From: Diphasiastrum complanatum
Taxonomy: Eukaryota > Streptophyta > Lycopodiopsida > Lycopodiales > Lycopodiaceae
Direction: 5' to 3'
DNA: 64,000 bases
Assembly: GCA_029204225.1 (NCBI GenBank)
Contig: CM055097.1
Coordinates: 31,448,802-31,512,801, forward strand
Position numbers and translations under genes: made by a program. The notes under the pieces were generated by a model, which was given only the letters and a program-made list of their open reading frames with translations, was not told where the DNA came from and did no database searches. This document shows, in pieces, positions 24,301 to 35,541 of the stretch. The stretch's first letter is position 1, and each line of letters begins with the position of its first letter.

Positions 24301-24925
24301 CTAACTAGTCAGTCTGGATCCTGTCATAAGAAACATTTTGATTCAAGATAGTCCATAAATTTATGGAGGGACTCAAATTCTTTGTGAGAGGTCAGTTTTA
24401 CCGAAAATGAATAACGATGCCCTCCAGCCTCCAGTTTTGGATAGATCGACCAGAGGTCTACCATGGAGGTCTACCGCTGCAAAACCAATCCTCCATTGTT
24501 CAAGCTCTTTGGCGGCCTTCTTCTCCTCTGCCTGTTTCTCCACATCCTGTAATTTTACAAAACCAACATTCAGTCTCGATCAGCCAAAACCTCTTAACAG
24601 TATGATCATGGAACTGCCAAATTTACGATCTAAAGCATTTGTATGTATGGTAGCATGCCGAAATGAGAGTTAGTGGTTGCTCAGGCTGCAGCAAAGCAAT
24701 CTCAGCCCAGGCTGTTTTCCCATGGACGGTTGCGAGTCCATGACTACAAGAACTTCTAGAATGTTTGCTGCCAATTGAATCGCAGAAAATGAAATGAAAT
24801 TAGAACGTGATAAACCTCCATCATGCGTGAGGATTGTCCTGAGTGCAAGATATAACTCAAATCATTGTCACTGAAAGCATAATGTCACATGACTTTGAAC
24901 AGTAAAACTCCAGTTGGGCTTACCA
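21361..24925 (-). CDS. NPF (NRT1/PTR, POT) family proton-coupled transporter, NPF3-like
   Basis: Exons on the minus strand: 24925-24923 (ATG only, inferred), 24546-24402, 24279-24062, 23853-23276 and 22255-21361 (stop at 21361-21363). All junctions are GT-AG and in phase, giving 612 residues, a normal length for the family. Landmarks are GGWRASLFIF; the proton-coupling motif ExxER as NEMAERMVYYG (residues 51-60); TNFMGTSCLTPLIGA and ADSYLGRYWTI; then ALGSGGIRPCVAAFGADQF and NVGWKWGLG. After the large cytosolic loop come RFFDKAA, WLVPQYALVGMAEVF and FFYEQAPDGMRSMGTSFF. This predicts a 12-helix membrane carrier for nitrate, peptides, hormones or related solutes, closest by wording to NPF3; the substrate cannot be read from sequence. 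Exon 5 is strikingly GC-rich compared with its surroundings. The ATG followed at once by a donor (GTAAGC) is the weakest part of the model; no in-frame ATG lies between it and the upstream stop. Confidence 0.88.
22234..22601. repeat. 185-bp tandem duplication across the NPF intron 4 / exon 5 border
   Basis: Copy 1 (22234-22418) and copy 2 (22419-about 22601) are about 90% alike by eye. The unit includes the 3' splice site of exon 5 and its first 22 bases, so there are two acceptors: 22255 (used in the model) and a decoy at 22440, exactly 185 bases apart. Confidence 0.9.
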
Positions 24926-26080
24926 TGATTGTGATCCTTGCTTCAATGCGGACAAATTCTGATGTTAGACATTAATAAGAACACGACCCTGCATGCAGTA
25001 TCGTAGCCTTTGGTGACAGTGGTATCAAGCTGATACAGTGAGATCCCAAACACTTGAGACAATCGTAGAGCTCGCATACGTCTCACGTGAGCACATCTTA
25101 CAACAAGATGCAGGTGTGTAAATTATCTGTGACAGATTAAAGTATGAGCTCCAGCTTTAATTAGATCTCTCATTAAAGCTACTTCAAGCTTTGCCATCTT
25201 GCTCATGATTTAGATCAAAAGCCAATAATCAGTACGTGTTTTAACGAATTTCATAATCAATACGTGCATCCAGGATTTTATTCTCCATCCCAGATCTACA
25301 TTGGAGCAACCGATTCGATTTTCCTTCAGTACATAACGATCTTGAAAAGAACAGTTGAGTTTCAAGCTCACGCGGATGTACAGATGTGAGACTGACCACA
25401 TGAAAATATTTTCAATTTATAAGCGTTTGATGTGAGTAATTTTTCGTGAAGCTTTGTGTGGATTTTCGACATTGACGTAAACGTAGATTCATCTCCCAAA
25501 AATCTTGAAAGTCTGACCAATTGTCAATCTGAAAGAGTTTACAAAAAGCATGGAATGTGCATTTAGTGGAAGCCCAAGTGTCAAGCCCATCAATCTCGCG
25601 ACCCCTCTTTTATCATTAGTATTCAGTACCACTTTGCTCTATACACTTCAGTCTTTTTCTGCCAACATCCACAATCAAGTCCTTTTACCACAACTACATA
25701 GGACTCCAATCAGCGTGCTGGACCCAACGCTTAATGGTCGGGGCCGGGTTCAACTTCAAACCAATATATGAGGAATGATGTCATTCTCACGCAAGCTATG
25801 CGTTGGTAAACTTTAAACTACAATTTGCTGGCTAATTTTGTGGTAAACACTCTAAAAGTATTGGCCTTGCCTTGCAAACTTGCAAAGGTGTCAAGGACAA
25901 CATGACTAAGCCTTTTAAGTCATGGTCATTATGCATGAAGTGATATGTGTCTATGATGGAAGTGCAAATAAATGACATTCAAAGTGGAAATAAATTAAAT
26001 GACTAGAAGCATAATGAGATATATATCACTATAAGACTCACCTCATGAAAGTCATTATGTAACAACTAAAGATTGTTGGT
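24926..26080. other. Upstream region of the NPF gene
   Basis: Presumed 5' untranslated and promoter DNA of the minus-strand NPF gene. A TATAAAT on the minus strand lies at 25421-25415, nearly 500 bases before the start codon; its role is a guess. No other gene is seen. Confidence 0.35.
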
Positions 26081-26084
26081 CATT

Positions 26085-26350
26085 GAAGGCTGTGCCCGAG
26101 GGTGCACAGCCTTCCGCGGGCGGAAGGGCCGAGGAGCCTGACTTTCCCTTGCGTGAAATCTGTTTTCACATTTTTTTTTGTTGTTTTTTTTAGGTAAATT
26201 TTTTTTACACGCACTTTTCGGGCGGAAGGTGCGTGTAAAAAAAAGTGAATTTTTTGACATGCAGGACCTTCTGAAGTAAAAAAAGTTTGTCAAAAATTTT
26301 TTTGCCCCACAGATTACGTTCTGTGAGGCGCTCAATTTTCTTTGTAGAAA
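26085..26350. repeat. Cluster of hairpins with T/A runs
   Basis: A hairpin with 11-bp arms lies at 26085-26095 and 26104-26114. A second has 16-bp arms at 26199-26214 and 26229-26244 around a 14-base loop; its arms begin with eight T and end with eight A. Weaker pairs follow (TTTTTTGACA with TGTCAAAAA; CACAG with CTGTG near 26320). No terminal repeats or target duplication were found, so the class is open. Confidence 0.7.
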
Positions 26351-26409
26351 TTTGAAAACTGATTTTACGTGAGGGGTAAATCATGTGTGGAGAATAAACA
26401 CCCTGGTGC

Positions 26410-29113
26410 ATTTATTCATAAAAAGGTCTAATAGATACATTGATGAAAAAGACATACACGGCCCCAAGACAAAACGAGAGAGCAAAAATTGCACTACAAC
26501 TAGGAATAGTTTAGATCCCGACTTTGAAAATAAGGTGCAAAAACTATGATGATATCAGCGGGACTCTGCCAACTGACTGGAGCAGATCTGAAAAGTGAAG
26601 AGGTAGTGTGTAGGCTAATGAAGGTAGATGAGATGTGGCAGACCCAACCATCGTTGCTCGTTGTAAGATTGACAAGGCCTGAGCACGTTGCAAGGCAATG
26701 GAAATGCGTTGTTTGAAAGAAGCCACGAGAATAGAATCTGGAATACCTTGACACTCTGCCGCTCGATATGGGACACTCCGCGGCCCGATGGAAACATATG
26801 CGAAGAAATTCCTCAAAGCGTTGATGCAAGGTGCCATATGTCTCAATTGCCAAGGGGATGAAAGCATCAGTAGGGTGCCTGTTCGAGTAGTTTTTTACCT
26901 TCTCTTGTGCTGCCACCCCTGTTGCCTCTCCTGGTGTGAAGGCAGAGCGAGGCAGTAGGTCATCACACATAGGGATCAGACAACAACATCTGCCAAAGTA
27001 CGAAGGCCATCCCGGGAGGGGACAATGTCAACCCGCCTCTATGAAGAGTGAGACGTGGTAGAAGGAAGTGCATCAGACTCGTAAACTGTGAGGACATGGA
27101 ATCCTCCATCTCTAGCTATAGTGGCAGCTGCATCTCTTACAACATCATGAGTAGTTGTGCGCTCACTTCCAAAAGGATAGTGGAGGAGGTGGTTAGCGAG
27201 AGCATCAATAGGCTGGCCACAGACACACCTGGAGAGACCCAAGGCCGAAGGATGAGGTAGCCCCAAGTGAAGACGAAGAGCAGTGGTGAAGATGGACGAA
27301 GACAACCAAATTGATGGATTGACAAGCCGAGCCGATAACCAAGCCCCCACACAAGAAAGAAGCCGAGCTCGATGCAACGCCAAAGGTGCCTCAGAGAGCA
27401 TGCTAGAAAGGGTTTGTTTGTGCGCGCGCTCCAAGAGGGTCTCTTGCAAGTGATTTGAACTGAAAGTAAGAAGTTGCTCAAAAGGAGGAAGACATGCTCG
27501 AGCAGAGAGGGGGAGAAGCACCTGCGCAACGATGAGGAGCTGAAAAGGCAGAGAACCACTATCCACATGAGCAATGCAATCCGCCAAGAGAGGGCAAGGT
27601 CAGAAAGGAACTGAGAAGATAAGGCATGGGCGACAAGATTCCATCTCCCAAAAAAGTTTAAGGTGCAGAAGAAACTGTAGAGAGAAGATCCACACCTCCA
27701 CAAGAAATGGGTAACCGAGCCTAATTCCGAGTTGAAAGGGTTTCCACAACATCCAAAGAACCAGGCCCAAAAAAAGAAGCAAAGATTTGTTGATACTGAA
27801 AACAAATGAGCGACTTACAAGACGAAGGAGTACTTCATCAACAACGATAGGACGGACGCCGCCAAAAGCTTTAGTCATAATGATCAAACATGACGCCACT
27901 AGAAGATGAGCGACATGAGTAGGAATGTGACCAGAAGTGATAAAATAGCAAACCTAAAAGATCTGAAAAAAGCCACTAGTTGAGTCCTCAAGTGGAAAAC
28001 AATCACGCAGATGTTCATAGACCAAACCAGAGGGACCACCAACAGCAAGACGAGCACTACGATGGAAAGCTCGAGAGCAAGAATCACGATCAAACACCAA
28101 GTCAACATCAGATACGAAGTCCTCCACAAACAGGGGCGAAACGGCTTTAGAAGCAGGATGAAGAGCTTGGAGAGCAACAACAGTATCCGTAGAAGAGGGA
28201 GCGGGGGTGAGAGGAGCTAGGGCTCGAGCTGCACGAGAATACTCACCAACTTGCCTGAGATGTAGAGTGCGATGAAGGCAGCGGTGGAGAGGTGGGGTGC
28301 CTTGAGGCTGAGGGTCCTAAGAGTTGCGAGTGGCAAGCACCTGACAACGGTCAAAGTGTTCATCGTGAATGGTTCCCAGACTCTTGATAGAAAGCGACGA
28401 AGACGTGCACGAGTTTCTCTATGACCAGCCTCCCCACCCCTTGGAGGAAGGACCAAACACCAAAGAGAAAAAAGAAGGAACAAGTTCCAAGCCGCAATGT
28501 CGTAGGGGTCAACCGCCAAGTGATCGAGAGGAAGACGCATAGCAAGTTGAGATTCACGACCGAGAGCCAAGGGAATATGAAAGTAGAGCCTAGGACGAGG
28601 ACATAAGTGAAAAGCGCCGAGGACATCAAGGGAAGAAATTTGAAGAAGAGGGCGAATGAGGTGTTGAGAGAGGAGGGCCATCCTAAGATGATTGAAGCAG
28701 TGCAGGGCAAGAACGTTGGTGATGAGCAAGACCTCCTGTAAGAGAGAAGAAACGACCGCAAGCATGGAAAGGAATCCATTCAAGGGGTTGAGAAGACAAA
28801 GCAACAAGGCTAGAAGAAGGTTGACAACCAAACTGTGGGGCCGTTTGGTTGTCAACAGTGGCAAGGGCAGAGTTGACAGAAGGAGGAACAGAGGAGGCAG
28901 GCATGAGACCATCAGCAAGAAGCATGGCCTGACGCGAATGAGGAGGAGAGACAGAAGATGCCAGTCGTTTGATACTGAGAGGGCAAGGACAAGAGATGTC
29001 CGAAGCCATGAGATCAACTGTAGAAATCGATCTCTGTGATGGAGCTGCTCACCAAACGTACTTTTTTTTTCTCCTTCACACAAAAGTTTGTAATTCTCTA
29101 AGACAAATAACAT
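26410..29113 (-). mobile_element. Decayed LINE with restriction-like-endonuclease-type C-terminus
   Basis: Reading right to left with frame changes, the N-terminal region has LVLPPRGGEAGHRETRAR near 28450-28390, where typical relatives have PPRGG.AGHREVRAR. RT-like text follows: GGPSGLVYEHLRDCF near 28040-27995 and GGVRPIVVDEVLLRLVSR near 27865-27810. The catalytic YADD part is missing, apparently deleted near 27600. Next come CVCGQPIDALANHLLHYP near 27230-27175, HDVVRDAA, and VDIVPSRDGLRTLADVVV near 27033-26977. The end has FIPLAIETYG near 26850. The last two segments resemble the PD-(D/E)XK nuclease region of restriction-like-endonuclease LINEs; this is from family memory, not a search. Stops and frameshifts throughout make it non-functional. 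Confidence 0.65.
28820..28856. repeat. 14-bp perfect inverted repeat
   Basis: The arm GTTGACAACCAAAC at 28820-28833 pairs exactly with 28843-28856 across a 9-base loop. It lies inside the N-terminal region of the decayed LINE. Confidence 0.9.
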
Positions 29114-31500
29114 CGAAAACTAGGAAAGCCAGTACTTCCAAAACCCTGAAAGACCAGCAGCTCTACAGCTGCTCCATTGTTGTCAGATGAGATGTCTGGT
29201 TCAGGCTTGTCGCAGTTGGTACAGTACATCATATTCTTCTCAAAACAATGAGCCTCTCACCCATAAGTGATACCAAAAAGTAGCAACAATTCTGAACTTC
29301 TACTTCCACAATCTTAGTTGTCTTAGAGCTTGATTTTTGACGTTTGTTTCTGATTTCCGCTTGAAATTTCTGCTGGTATGGCCTGATATATATGCACTGT
29401 TGATCTGTGATCCTGTAGAGTTGTAGCTGTAGTCTACATCAAGCTATTTTCACACTTGGAATTGCACCACCCCCTACTTTTCAACAATAAAGCCTGCCTT
29501 TCTGAGCTCTGATAAACACAATACCTATTTTTCATAAAACCCATTTTGTAGCCTACTGCCAATAATTTCACCTTACTTGCACAAACCAATCACTGCATGA
29601 ACCTGTTTTTAAGGTAGGATCCAACCCGTTTTGCATTATACTTCTTGCATTGCCACTTTATGGTTTCAAAAAGAGGTTGGTTTCTGTTGATACTGCAAGG
29701 TGGTTCGCCAAAGATTCTTGTAAATTGCAGTAACCAAATCGCTGTGGATTTTGAGCTTTATGTATAGCTGCAAAACTGTTGTATATCACTGTCTAAAGAA
29801 AAATACTCAGGCCAAAATCCCTATCAAACAGTGTTTCAACACTCCCTAATCACTATTCAAAGTTCGTCTTAAAACTTTTGTTTCTTTCCACTGCTCAGAA
29901 AAAGGTTATTCCGCTGCCCGCTGCAACCAGGCTTTGCTGTGACCTATTTGCAAATTGTCTGCAGATCAGCCACTCTGAACGGTCTGCGAAGTGCCAGGGT
30001 TATTGCCTGTGGATCCTTCGTACGATTGATGTAGTGCTAGCTGCGTAATTAGCTCTTTGCCTGTTGGTTTTCTATCTTCACCTATGATCTGAAGGTGTTT
30101 TGGTGCTGTCAATCGCTTATTCATGCTTTCATCATCAGCGGAACTCGTGTGCCAGAAAGTGTCTTTGTTTTATTCCGATTTTCTACCAGAAATGTTGGAG
30201 ACACGAACTGCCTCGCTAGCACTCCCTAATCGATGTAGGCCTTTACACTTTGAAGGGCCATTGTGATGGTGTGACACTGTGATGGTACAGGCCCAAGACA
30301 CTAGGCTTTTACCCAATTTCGTTGACTTTTTGCACACTTGTTATCTGTTGAAGTCCATAGGCTTTATGGGCGTATTGTATTAATGCTTTAAAGTCCATGG
30401 GCTCCCATAACGCCTCTTGTGTTTCAAAAAAATAAATTTCTAGTGTAAACAATTTTTTTTAAAACTAAGGGAGGACAATTATGCCTTATACTGCCGTAAC
30501 AAATGAGTTGAAAAGAGCCCTGAAAGCCATTCTTGTGCTTTCTTTTTATCAAATAAATCATCAGCTAGCATTGGAGACCAAAAGGCCATTGCCAAGCAAG
30601 TTTAGAAAAAATAATCTCCTCTTCATTTGCATTTGTGTAGAATGAAGGAGTAACTCAACATTGGGTTGATCAAATTTCATGTTCGAAACGTTAACAACCT
30701 ACTTGGTGAAAGCAAAAGTGGCTCATTTTGTTTTTGACATTCTTTAATATGTAGTGTGCGGTTGTTTTCTTACTGTGACACAACTAATAAAGAGTATTGT
30801 CAGAAAGTTACATAGTGATTGTCTGTCTTTTTGGCTTGTGCCCTTACCAAAAATTTATCAATTGCAAAATAGAGACGAAGAGTTTGAACTCTTATCTCTA
30901 AGAATTTATGAATTTATGGAATAAGGTTCCATCATTCGATTGTAAATTGGCTCTCTAGCAATACATCCTTGGTTTGTCAACTAATCAGCAAAACAAATGT
31001 AGGCGAAATGTGCTTCAATCTTTTGATGATATCGCACAAATCACAAAAGCCTAGAATTTCACAGTGATGGCATCTAAAAAACAATTTCAAGCCAATCTAT
31101 TGCATCCAGACCAAAGAAAAGAAAGAAATGAGTTTGTGAGAAAACTCAAATCAAATATTTTGACAAGTTGGATAAAATGGCATTAGAACCCAAGCAAATA
31201 AAGCAGATGCGCTCTAAAAGAAGGCTAAGAAAGCAAATTTTTATTTTATTTGCAACAAGCCCGTACATGTTATCAAATTCTGCTCTAAATGAGTGAAACC
31301 TACAACTCAAGTAATTGAGATGCCAAGTAATCAAAATTTAAAATTCAAAATTGGCTAGATTGATTATGAGTGTGAATGTTCATTTAGTACTACTATTTTT
31401 TTTACCAAATGATTTTTTTCATTTGAAAAATATAAAGAAAGACAAAAAAGTTAGTATTTTGATGGACAACTCATAAATTTATTAATTCTTGTCTTGTGCA
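29114..31500. other. Gene-free stretch
   Basis: No gene, LTR or structured repeat was recognised over about 2.4 kb. Base composition is ordinary for the window. Confidence 0.45.
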
Positions 31501-31569
31501 TAAACTCAGCTTGAAACTAAAGTCAACAATCATAGATATAAAGCATATCTAGCTTTAGGAGTAAAGTCG

Positions 31570-31800
31570 AAGACTTGGAAAGTCAAAATACCAAAGTTTC
31601 TAGTGTTGATATTAGATTACAGAAAATTAGTTTATTTTCATGTTTTAGATTTAGCATGCACAAATATAATTCTAGACTATGAGTGCTTACTTAAGCAATC
31701 TTCTGATATTGATTTTGAGAAGCATGCGCTCTCATTTAGGGAGGGAGGTACAGTTGTTACATTTTTTGAAAACAAATATGTACATCCATCTAAGATCATT
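31570..31800 (+). mobile_element. Ty3/gypsy protease-region fragment
   Basis: The text FHVLDLACTNIILDYECLLKQ then DIDFEKHALSF resembles the end of a gypsy aspartic protease (LGxDWLxxxxPxIDFxxxxLxF), with the first Gly-Tyr part altered. The fragment is short and isolated. Confidence 0.5.
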
Positions 31801-31806
31801 TTATGG

Positions 31807-32176
31807 CTAACGTAATGGAAAATTTTGATTTGTTGATGGCTTTAGTGTTGGATTTGTTCTGCACATAACAGGCTGTGGCAGTAGCTTTTGCCCAAAACTT
31901 CGCAGGTAGGTGCGATTGGTGTAGCGCTGATCTGGTTGAGTTGAGAAGCGTTCGATTCTTTCTTTCTGCAATTCCATTTTGTTGAGGTGAATAGGAAGTT
32001 GTAAATTGTCTTCGAATGTCATGTTCAGCCAAGTAGTCGAACATCTTGTTAGAGAGGTATTCGCCGCCACCACCAGTTTAGAGAGCTTTCACCTTTGTAG
32101 ATGTTTGAGTCTCAGCCATGGCCTTGAATTTCTTGAAGCATTCAAAGGCTTCTGATTTGTGCTTAATGAACATGAC
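31807..32176 (-). mobile_element. Ty1/copia integrase fragment
   Basis: On the minus strand KHKSEAFECFKKFKAMAE is followed by a changed GGGGEYLSNKMFDYLAEH and TTSYSPQQNGIAERKNRTL, then FWAKATATACYVQN. This is the copia integrase core, with the second catalytic Asp lost in the GGGGEY stretch and the Glu retained in AERKNR. It carries stops. A gypsy LTR adjoins its upstream side. Confidence 0.8.
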
Positions 32177-32179
32177 TGT

Positions 32180-32680
32180 AGACTATAAAGTCCTCAATCC
32201 AAGGATCCTATTCTAAGCATGCCAGTCACAGCAACACAAGGGAACCTGATGGTGGACAAACCAACCCAACCAAACCTAGATCGAACGGATCTAGCCCCCA
32301 AGCTATGGATCAATCACTCAGAGAGGAATAAGTCATCACACCAGCAGCATCCTGCCACTGGTCATGCTATCAAGCATACACTAGTGAGAGCCCAATAGGT
32401 ATACTTATACCCTCCAAGGCCCATGCACCACTAGTAGTGCACTGTGACACCTCACTGGACACCTCTACAGCCTATCTGGGCCACGTCATCCAGTTCTCCA
32501 ATGACTCACTGATAGATCCATACCAATCCACCATCAAGTGTTTAGGCCTACAACCATTAATTATGACCATGTACACATAAGGGCCCCAATTCCCTTATAG
32601 TCACAATTAACTTACGGATTGTTGGTCTATTGGTCCCTAGAATGGACACGCTACCCGAGACAAATCATGGGCATGACATT
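32180..32680 (-). mobile_element. Gypsy LTR (minus)
   Basis: The LTR starts on the minus strand as TGTCATGCCCATGATTTG directly after the purine tract AAGGGGGGAAGA near 32690. Its far end is not certain; copia integrase sequence begins by 32176. A segment near 32268-32330 (CCAACCAAACCTAGATC and CTAGCCCCCAAGC) recurs at 45338-45400. Confidence 0.6.
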
Positions 32681-32689
32681 CTTCCCCCC

Positions 32690-33140
32690 TTATTCAATTT
32701 CTGTCCTCAGAACTTAAAACTGAGAAAGTTCCTCCTTAAGCTTCCTTCTTGATACTAGGAATCATCATCGTCAGTACGTCCCTTCCATCGAACCAGATGC
32801 TCAGTAACTATACGATTTCTCAATTGTTTAGTTTTTGTATCCAAGATCTTTTTAGGTTCAAGTGGCGACACACATGATGATTCATCCAACAGGTCCAATC
32901 AATCTCCAGATCCAAGATGCTCTTTTTTACCTAGACTCTTTTAGAGACGGCTTACGTGAAATACGGGATGCACTTGAGATCCATCCGGGAGTTCCAATTG
33001 GTAAGCTAAGGATCCGATCTTTTTCAAGATCTTAAAAGGTCTTCTATATCTAGGGGACGACTCATAATGCTCCCCGGTACGCATTACACTCGAATCCTTT
33101 GGGACTCTTAAAAATACCCAATCCCCCATTTCCAGGATAT
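32690..33140 (-). mobile_element. Ty3/gypsy integrase C-terminus and chromodomain-like tail
   Basis: The open stretch 33129-32941 reads GDWVFLRVPKDSS, then RPFKILKKIGSLAYQLELP and VHPVFHVSRL, the standard C-terminal end of gypsy integrase. Downstream with frame changes, ILDTKTKQLRN and VRWKG-like text indicates a chromodomain, followed by the purine tract and LTR. The rest of pol is missing. Confidence 0.8.
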
Positions 33141-33691
33141 GAACAATATCCTCTCTTATGGATTAGGTATTTCCTAGTTCTGAGTTATGATTCACCAATT
33201 ACAACTCTCCATATTCCAAAGACCATACCATATCATAAGAGTGCATCAAAATTCTTAAAAGACACATGAGTCCTTTCCATCTGAAAAGTTCCAAACTTTT
33301 TCAACTCACACACGGTGCCAATATAAGGATTGTGATCAAAAAATGCCCTTACTTTAGACATGGCACAAATTGTCATTCCAAAGTTAGGGTCCTAATCTAG
33401 AATACATCTAGATTTTCCTCTTAAGTTCTAATCCAGAATAACTTAAGATTTACCGGAACCTCATTACGTGAAGTTCTAACTTTTGGCAACCCCCAACTAT
33501 CCAACTCTCCTGAGTCTTCCGGGATAGCATTTCATCAATTCCAAACGGGAAAAGATAAGGCCAAAACGTTCTCGTGTATTCTATGCACACACATCTATAA
33601 ATGAATAAAAAATGACTCATAGACGTTGTGACTTATAAGCAATACGTCTTAACAACAATATCCATAAGTAAGATTATATTGTTGATTTTCC

Positions 33692-33732
33692 ACAACTAAC
33701 TCAGAAGTAACGCTTCTGACTCGGTTAGTTGT
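33692..33732. repeat. Near-perfect palindrome (hairpin)
   Basis: ACAACTAAC at 33692-33700 pairs with GTTAGTTGT at 33724-33732, and TCAGAAG at 33701-33707 pairs with CTTCTGA at 33713-33719. This gives a 16-bp stem with a 4-base bulge and a 5-base loop. Confidence 0.85.
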
Positions 33733-35533
33733 ATCAGATTTAGAAAATGTTTAAATGTCTCGGTGTGGTACCAAAACACCACATTTAATCTGATTCTAAA
33801 TCAATTCTAGGTCAATAAGCAATTCTCAATGAGAAATTACTATAACCCAACGAGAAATTGTCTCAAACACAATTCTCATCAATATGCCTATGTACCAACA
33901 ACTAGTTTATGCATGCAAATAGACTTAGTTCATGAAATACTTTGCAGATCCACAGGATTAAGAGTTTGTACAAAAAGGCTTAATGATTCCACAAAGATTC
34001 ACTACATAGCATATCTCTACAGATATCTCCAGATCTGTACACAACACTTTCATAACCAAAAATCCTGTAACTTGGTTATCCTCTAAGAGAGAATATTTCT
34101 CAAAGAGTGCTATTTCACCTCAAAATCTCAACCAGAGATTAACTCAAAAGAATATATTACTAGCATGAATTTCTTCCCTTGCATCAACCCACGGATCTCA
34201 GTCTAAACTAAGATCAAGCTGATTGTTGCCAGCAAGGAATAAGTTTCAACAAACCTCCATCTTGCAATAGAATTACCAAGTTCTGACTCAAATCAATCGG
34301 ACTTGCTATCAGCCACTTTTCTAATAAGAGTTTAAGAAATTCACCAATATATCTTTTACAAAGAAATAGCTTGTCGGGTTCCAGTTTTGTAAATTTGAGA
34401 TATCCCAAAAAGGGTTCATGATCAATATCTCAAATTTTTGACAAAACACTCGTTTTATGACCGACAGTATTTGGCATCGCTAAGATTTACGGTGAGGGGT
34501 TGATTGAGTGGAAGAAAATATGTTGTTAGTGGTAAATTGGATTGGAAAATTGTTGGGAGTGAATGTTATTCGTCTCAAAGATTTTCTGGATATGTTATTT
34601 ACTCATGAGACAGAAATTCTTTAGTAGCTGAGTTACCAAATTCTCAGTGAGATATGTGAGTAACATATGTGGATTTTGGAAGAATCTGCCAGATAAGAAT
34701 GTGTTTATGTATTGGGTCATAGCGAGATTATTCACATATGTGCACGATTAATCTTGTATGAATCTACTGTGTATTTCTGGTTACTAGGGTTATTTGGTGC
34801 AGTTAACCTAGTCGGTGAACATAAACATATGATCAAGTATTGTTGAGATGGATACTTGTAGAGTTAACAGATCTTTTTGTGAAAGATTTATGGGTTAACC
34901 ACTAAATGATTTGGATAAGGATCTAAATGTGGTGTTATACTAGTATAATTGAGTTCTTCATCTATACATTTGAGATTTATAAATCGTTGGCAATTAACTT
35001 GAGTAGTTGATTACTCTTGGATGAAATTAATTGGTAAAATGATCAATGTGATAAGGATTCATAAAAAACTGACTGTTTTAAATTATATTCTTGTAAGACG
35101 CATGATTAGTGAATTATCAGGATTCATCAGTGAAAATTATGTGCATTGGATATATAATATTCTTGGTATAGAGAATTCCTTAGCTAAGGAATAGATTCAA
35201 TCATTAGTGATTGTATCCTTGAGAGCTCAATTGGATAGCAGATCATTATGATTTCGAGAATTACAACTGAATTTGTATTCAACAGGACTTTGGATATCTA
35301 GATTTAATTCTAAACGATAATCTAAAGTTTTTGTGGTTAAAGATGATTGTCATTATCATTTTGGTATGCTTTCTGTCTTTAATTACATGTGGAACCAAGC
35401 TTATTAGTTATGCCACATCATATTGGATGTGACCCGCAAGTAATTAATAACCTTGTGAGGCCCAGACACACTAATTGGAGTTAGTATAAAGTTTGGGACT
35501 GTATATGCAACTGTAGAGTATTAATAGCAATTC

Positions 35534-35541
35534 TATAAATA
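35534..35541 (+). promoter_or_regulatory. TATA-box-like element, probable old LTR
   Basis: TATAAATA is followed by AGAGGATCC, the usual surrounding of the TATA box in plant LTRs. No coding region of a gene follows. Confidence 0.3.

Noticed and set aside
26199-26244. Bacterial-type terminator hairpin
   Set aside because: The surrounding DNA is plant nuclear; a stem with U/T run has no such meaning here.
27137-27805. Large hydrophobic membrane protein on the minus strand
   Set aside because: It is an alternate frame of the decayed LINE; the Leu/Ser/Phe-rich composition is a frame-shift effect.
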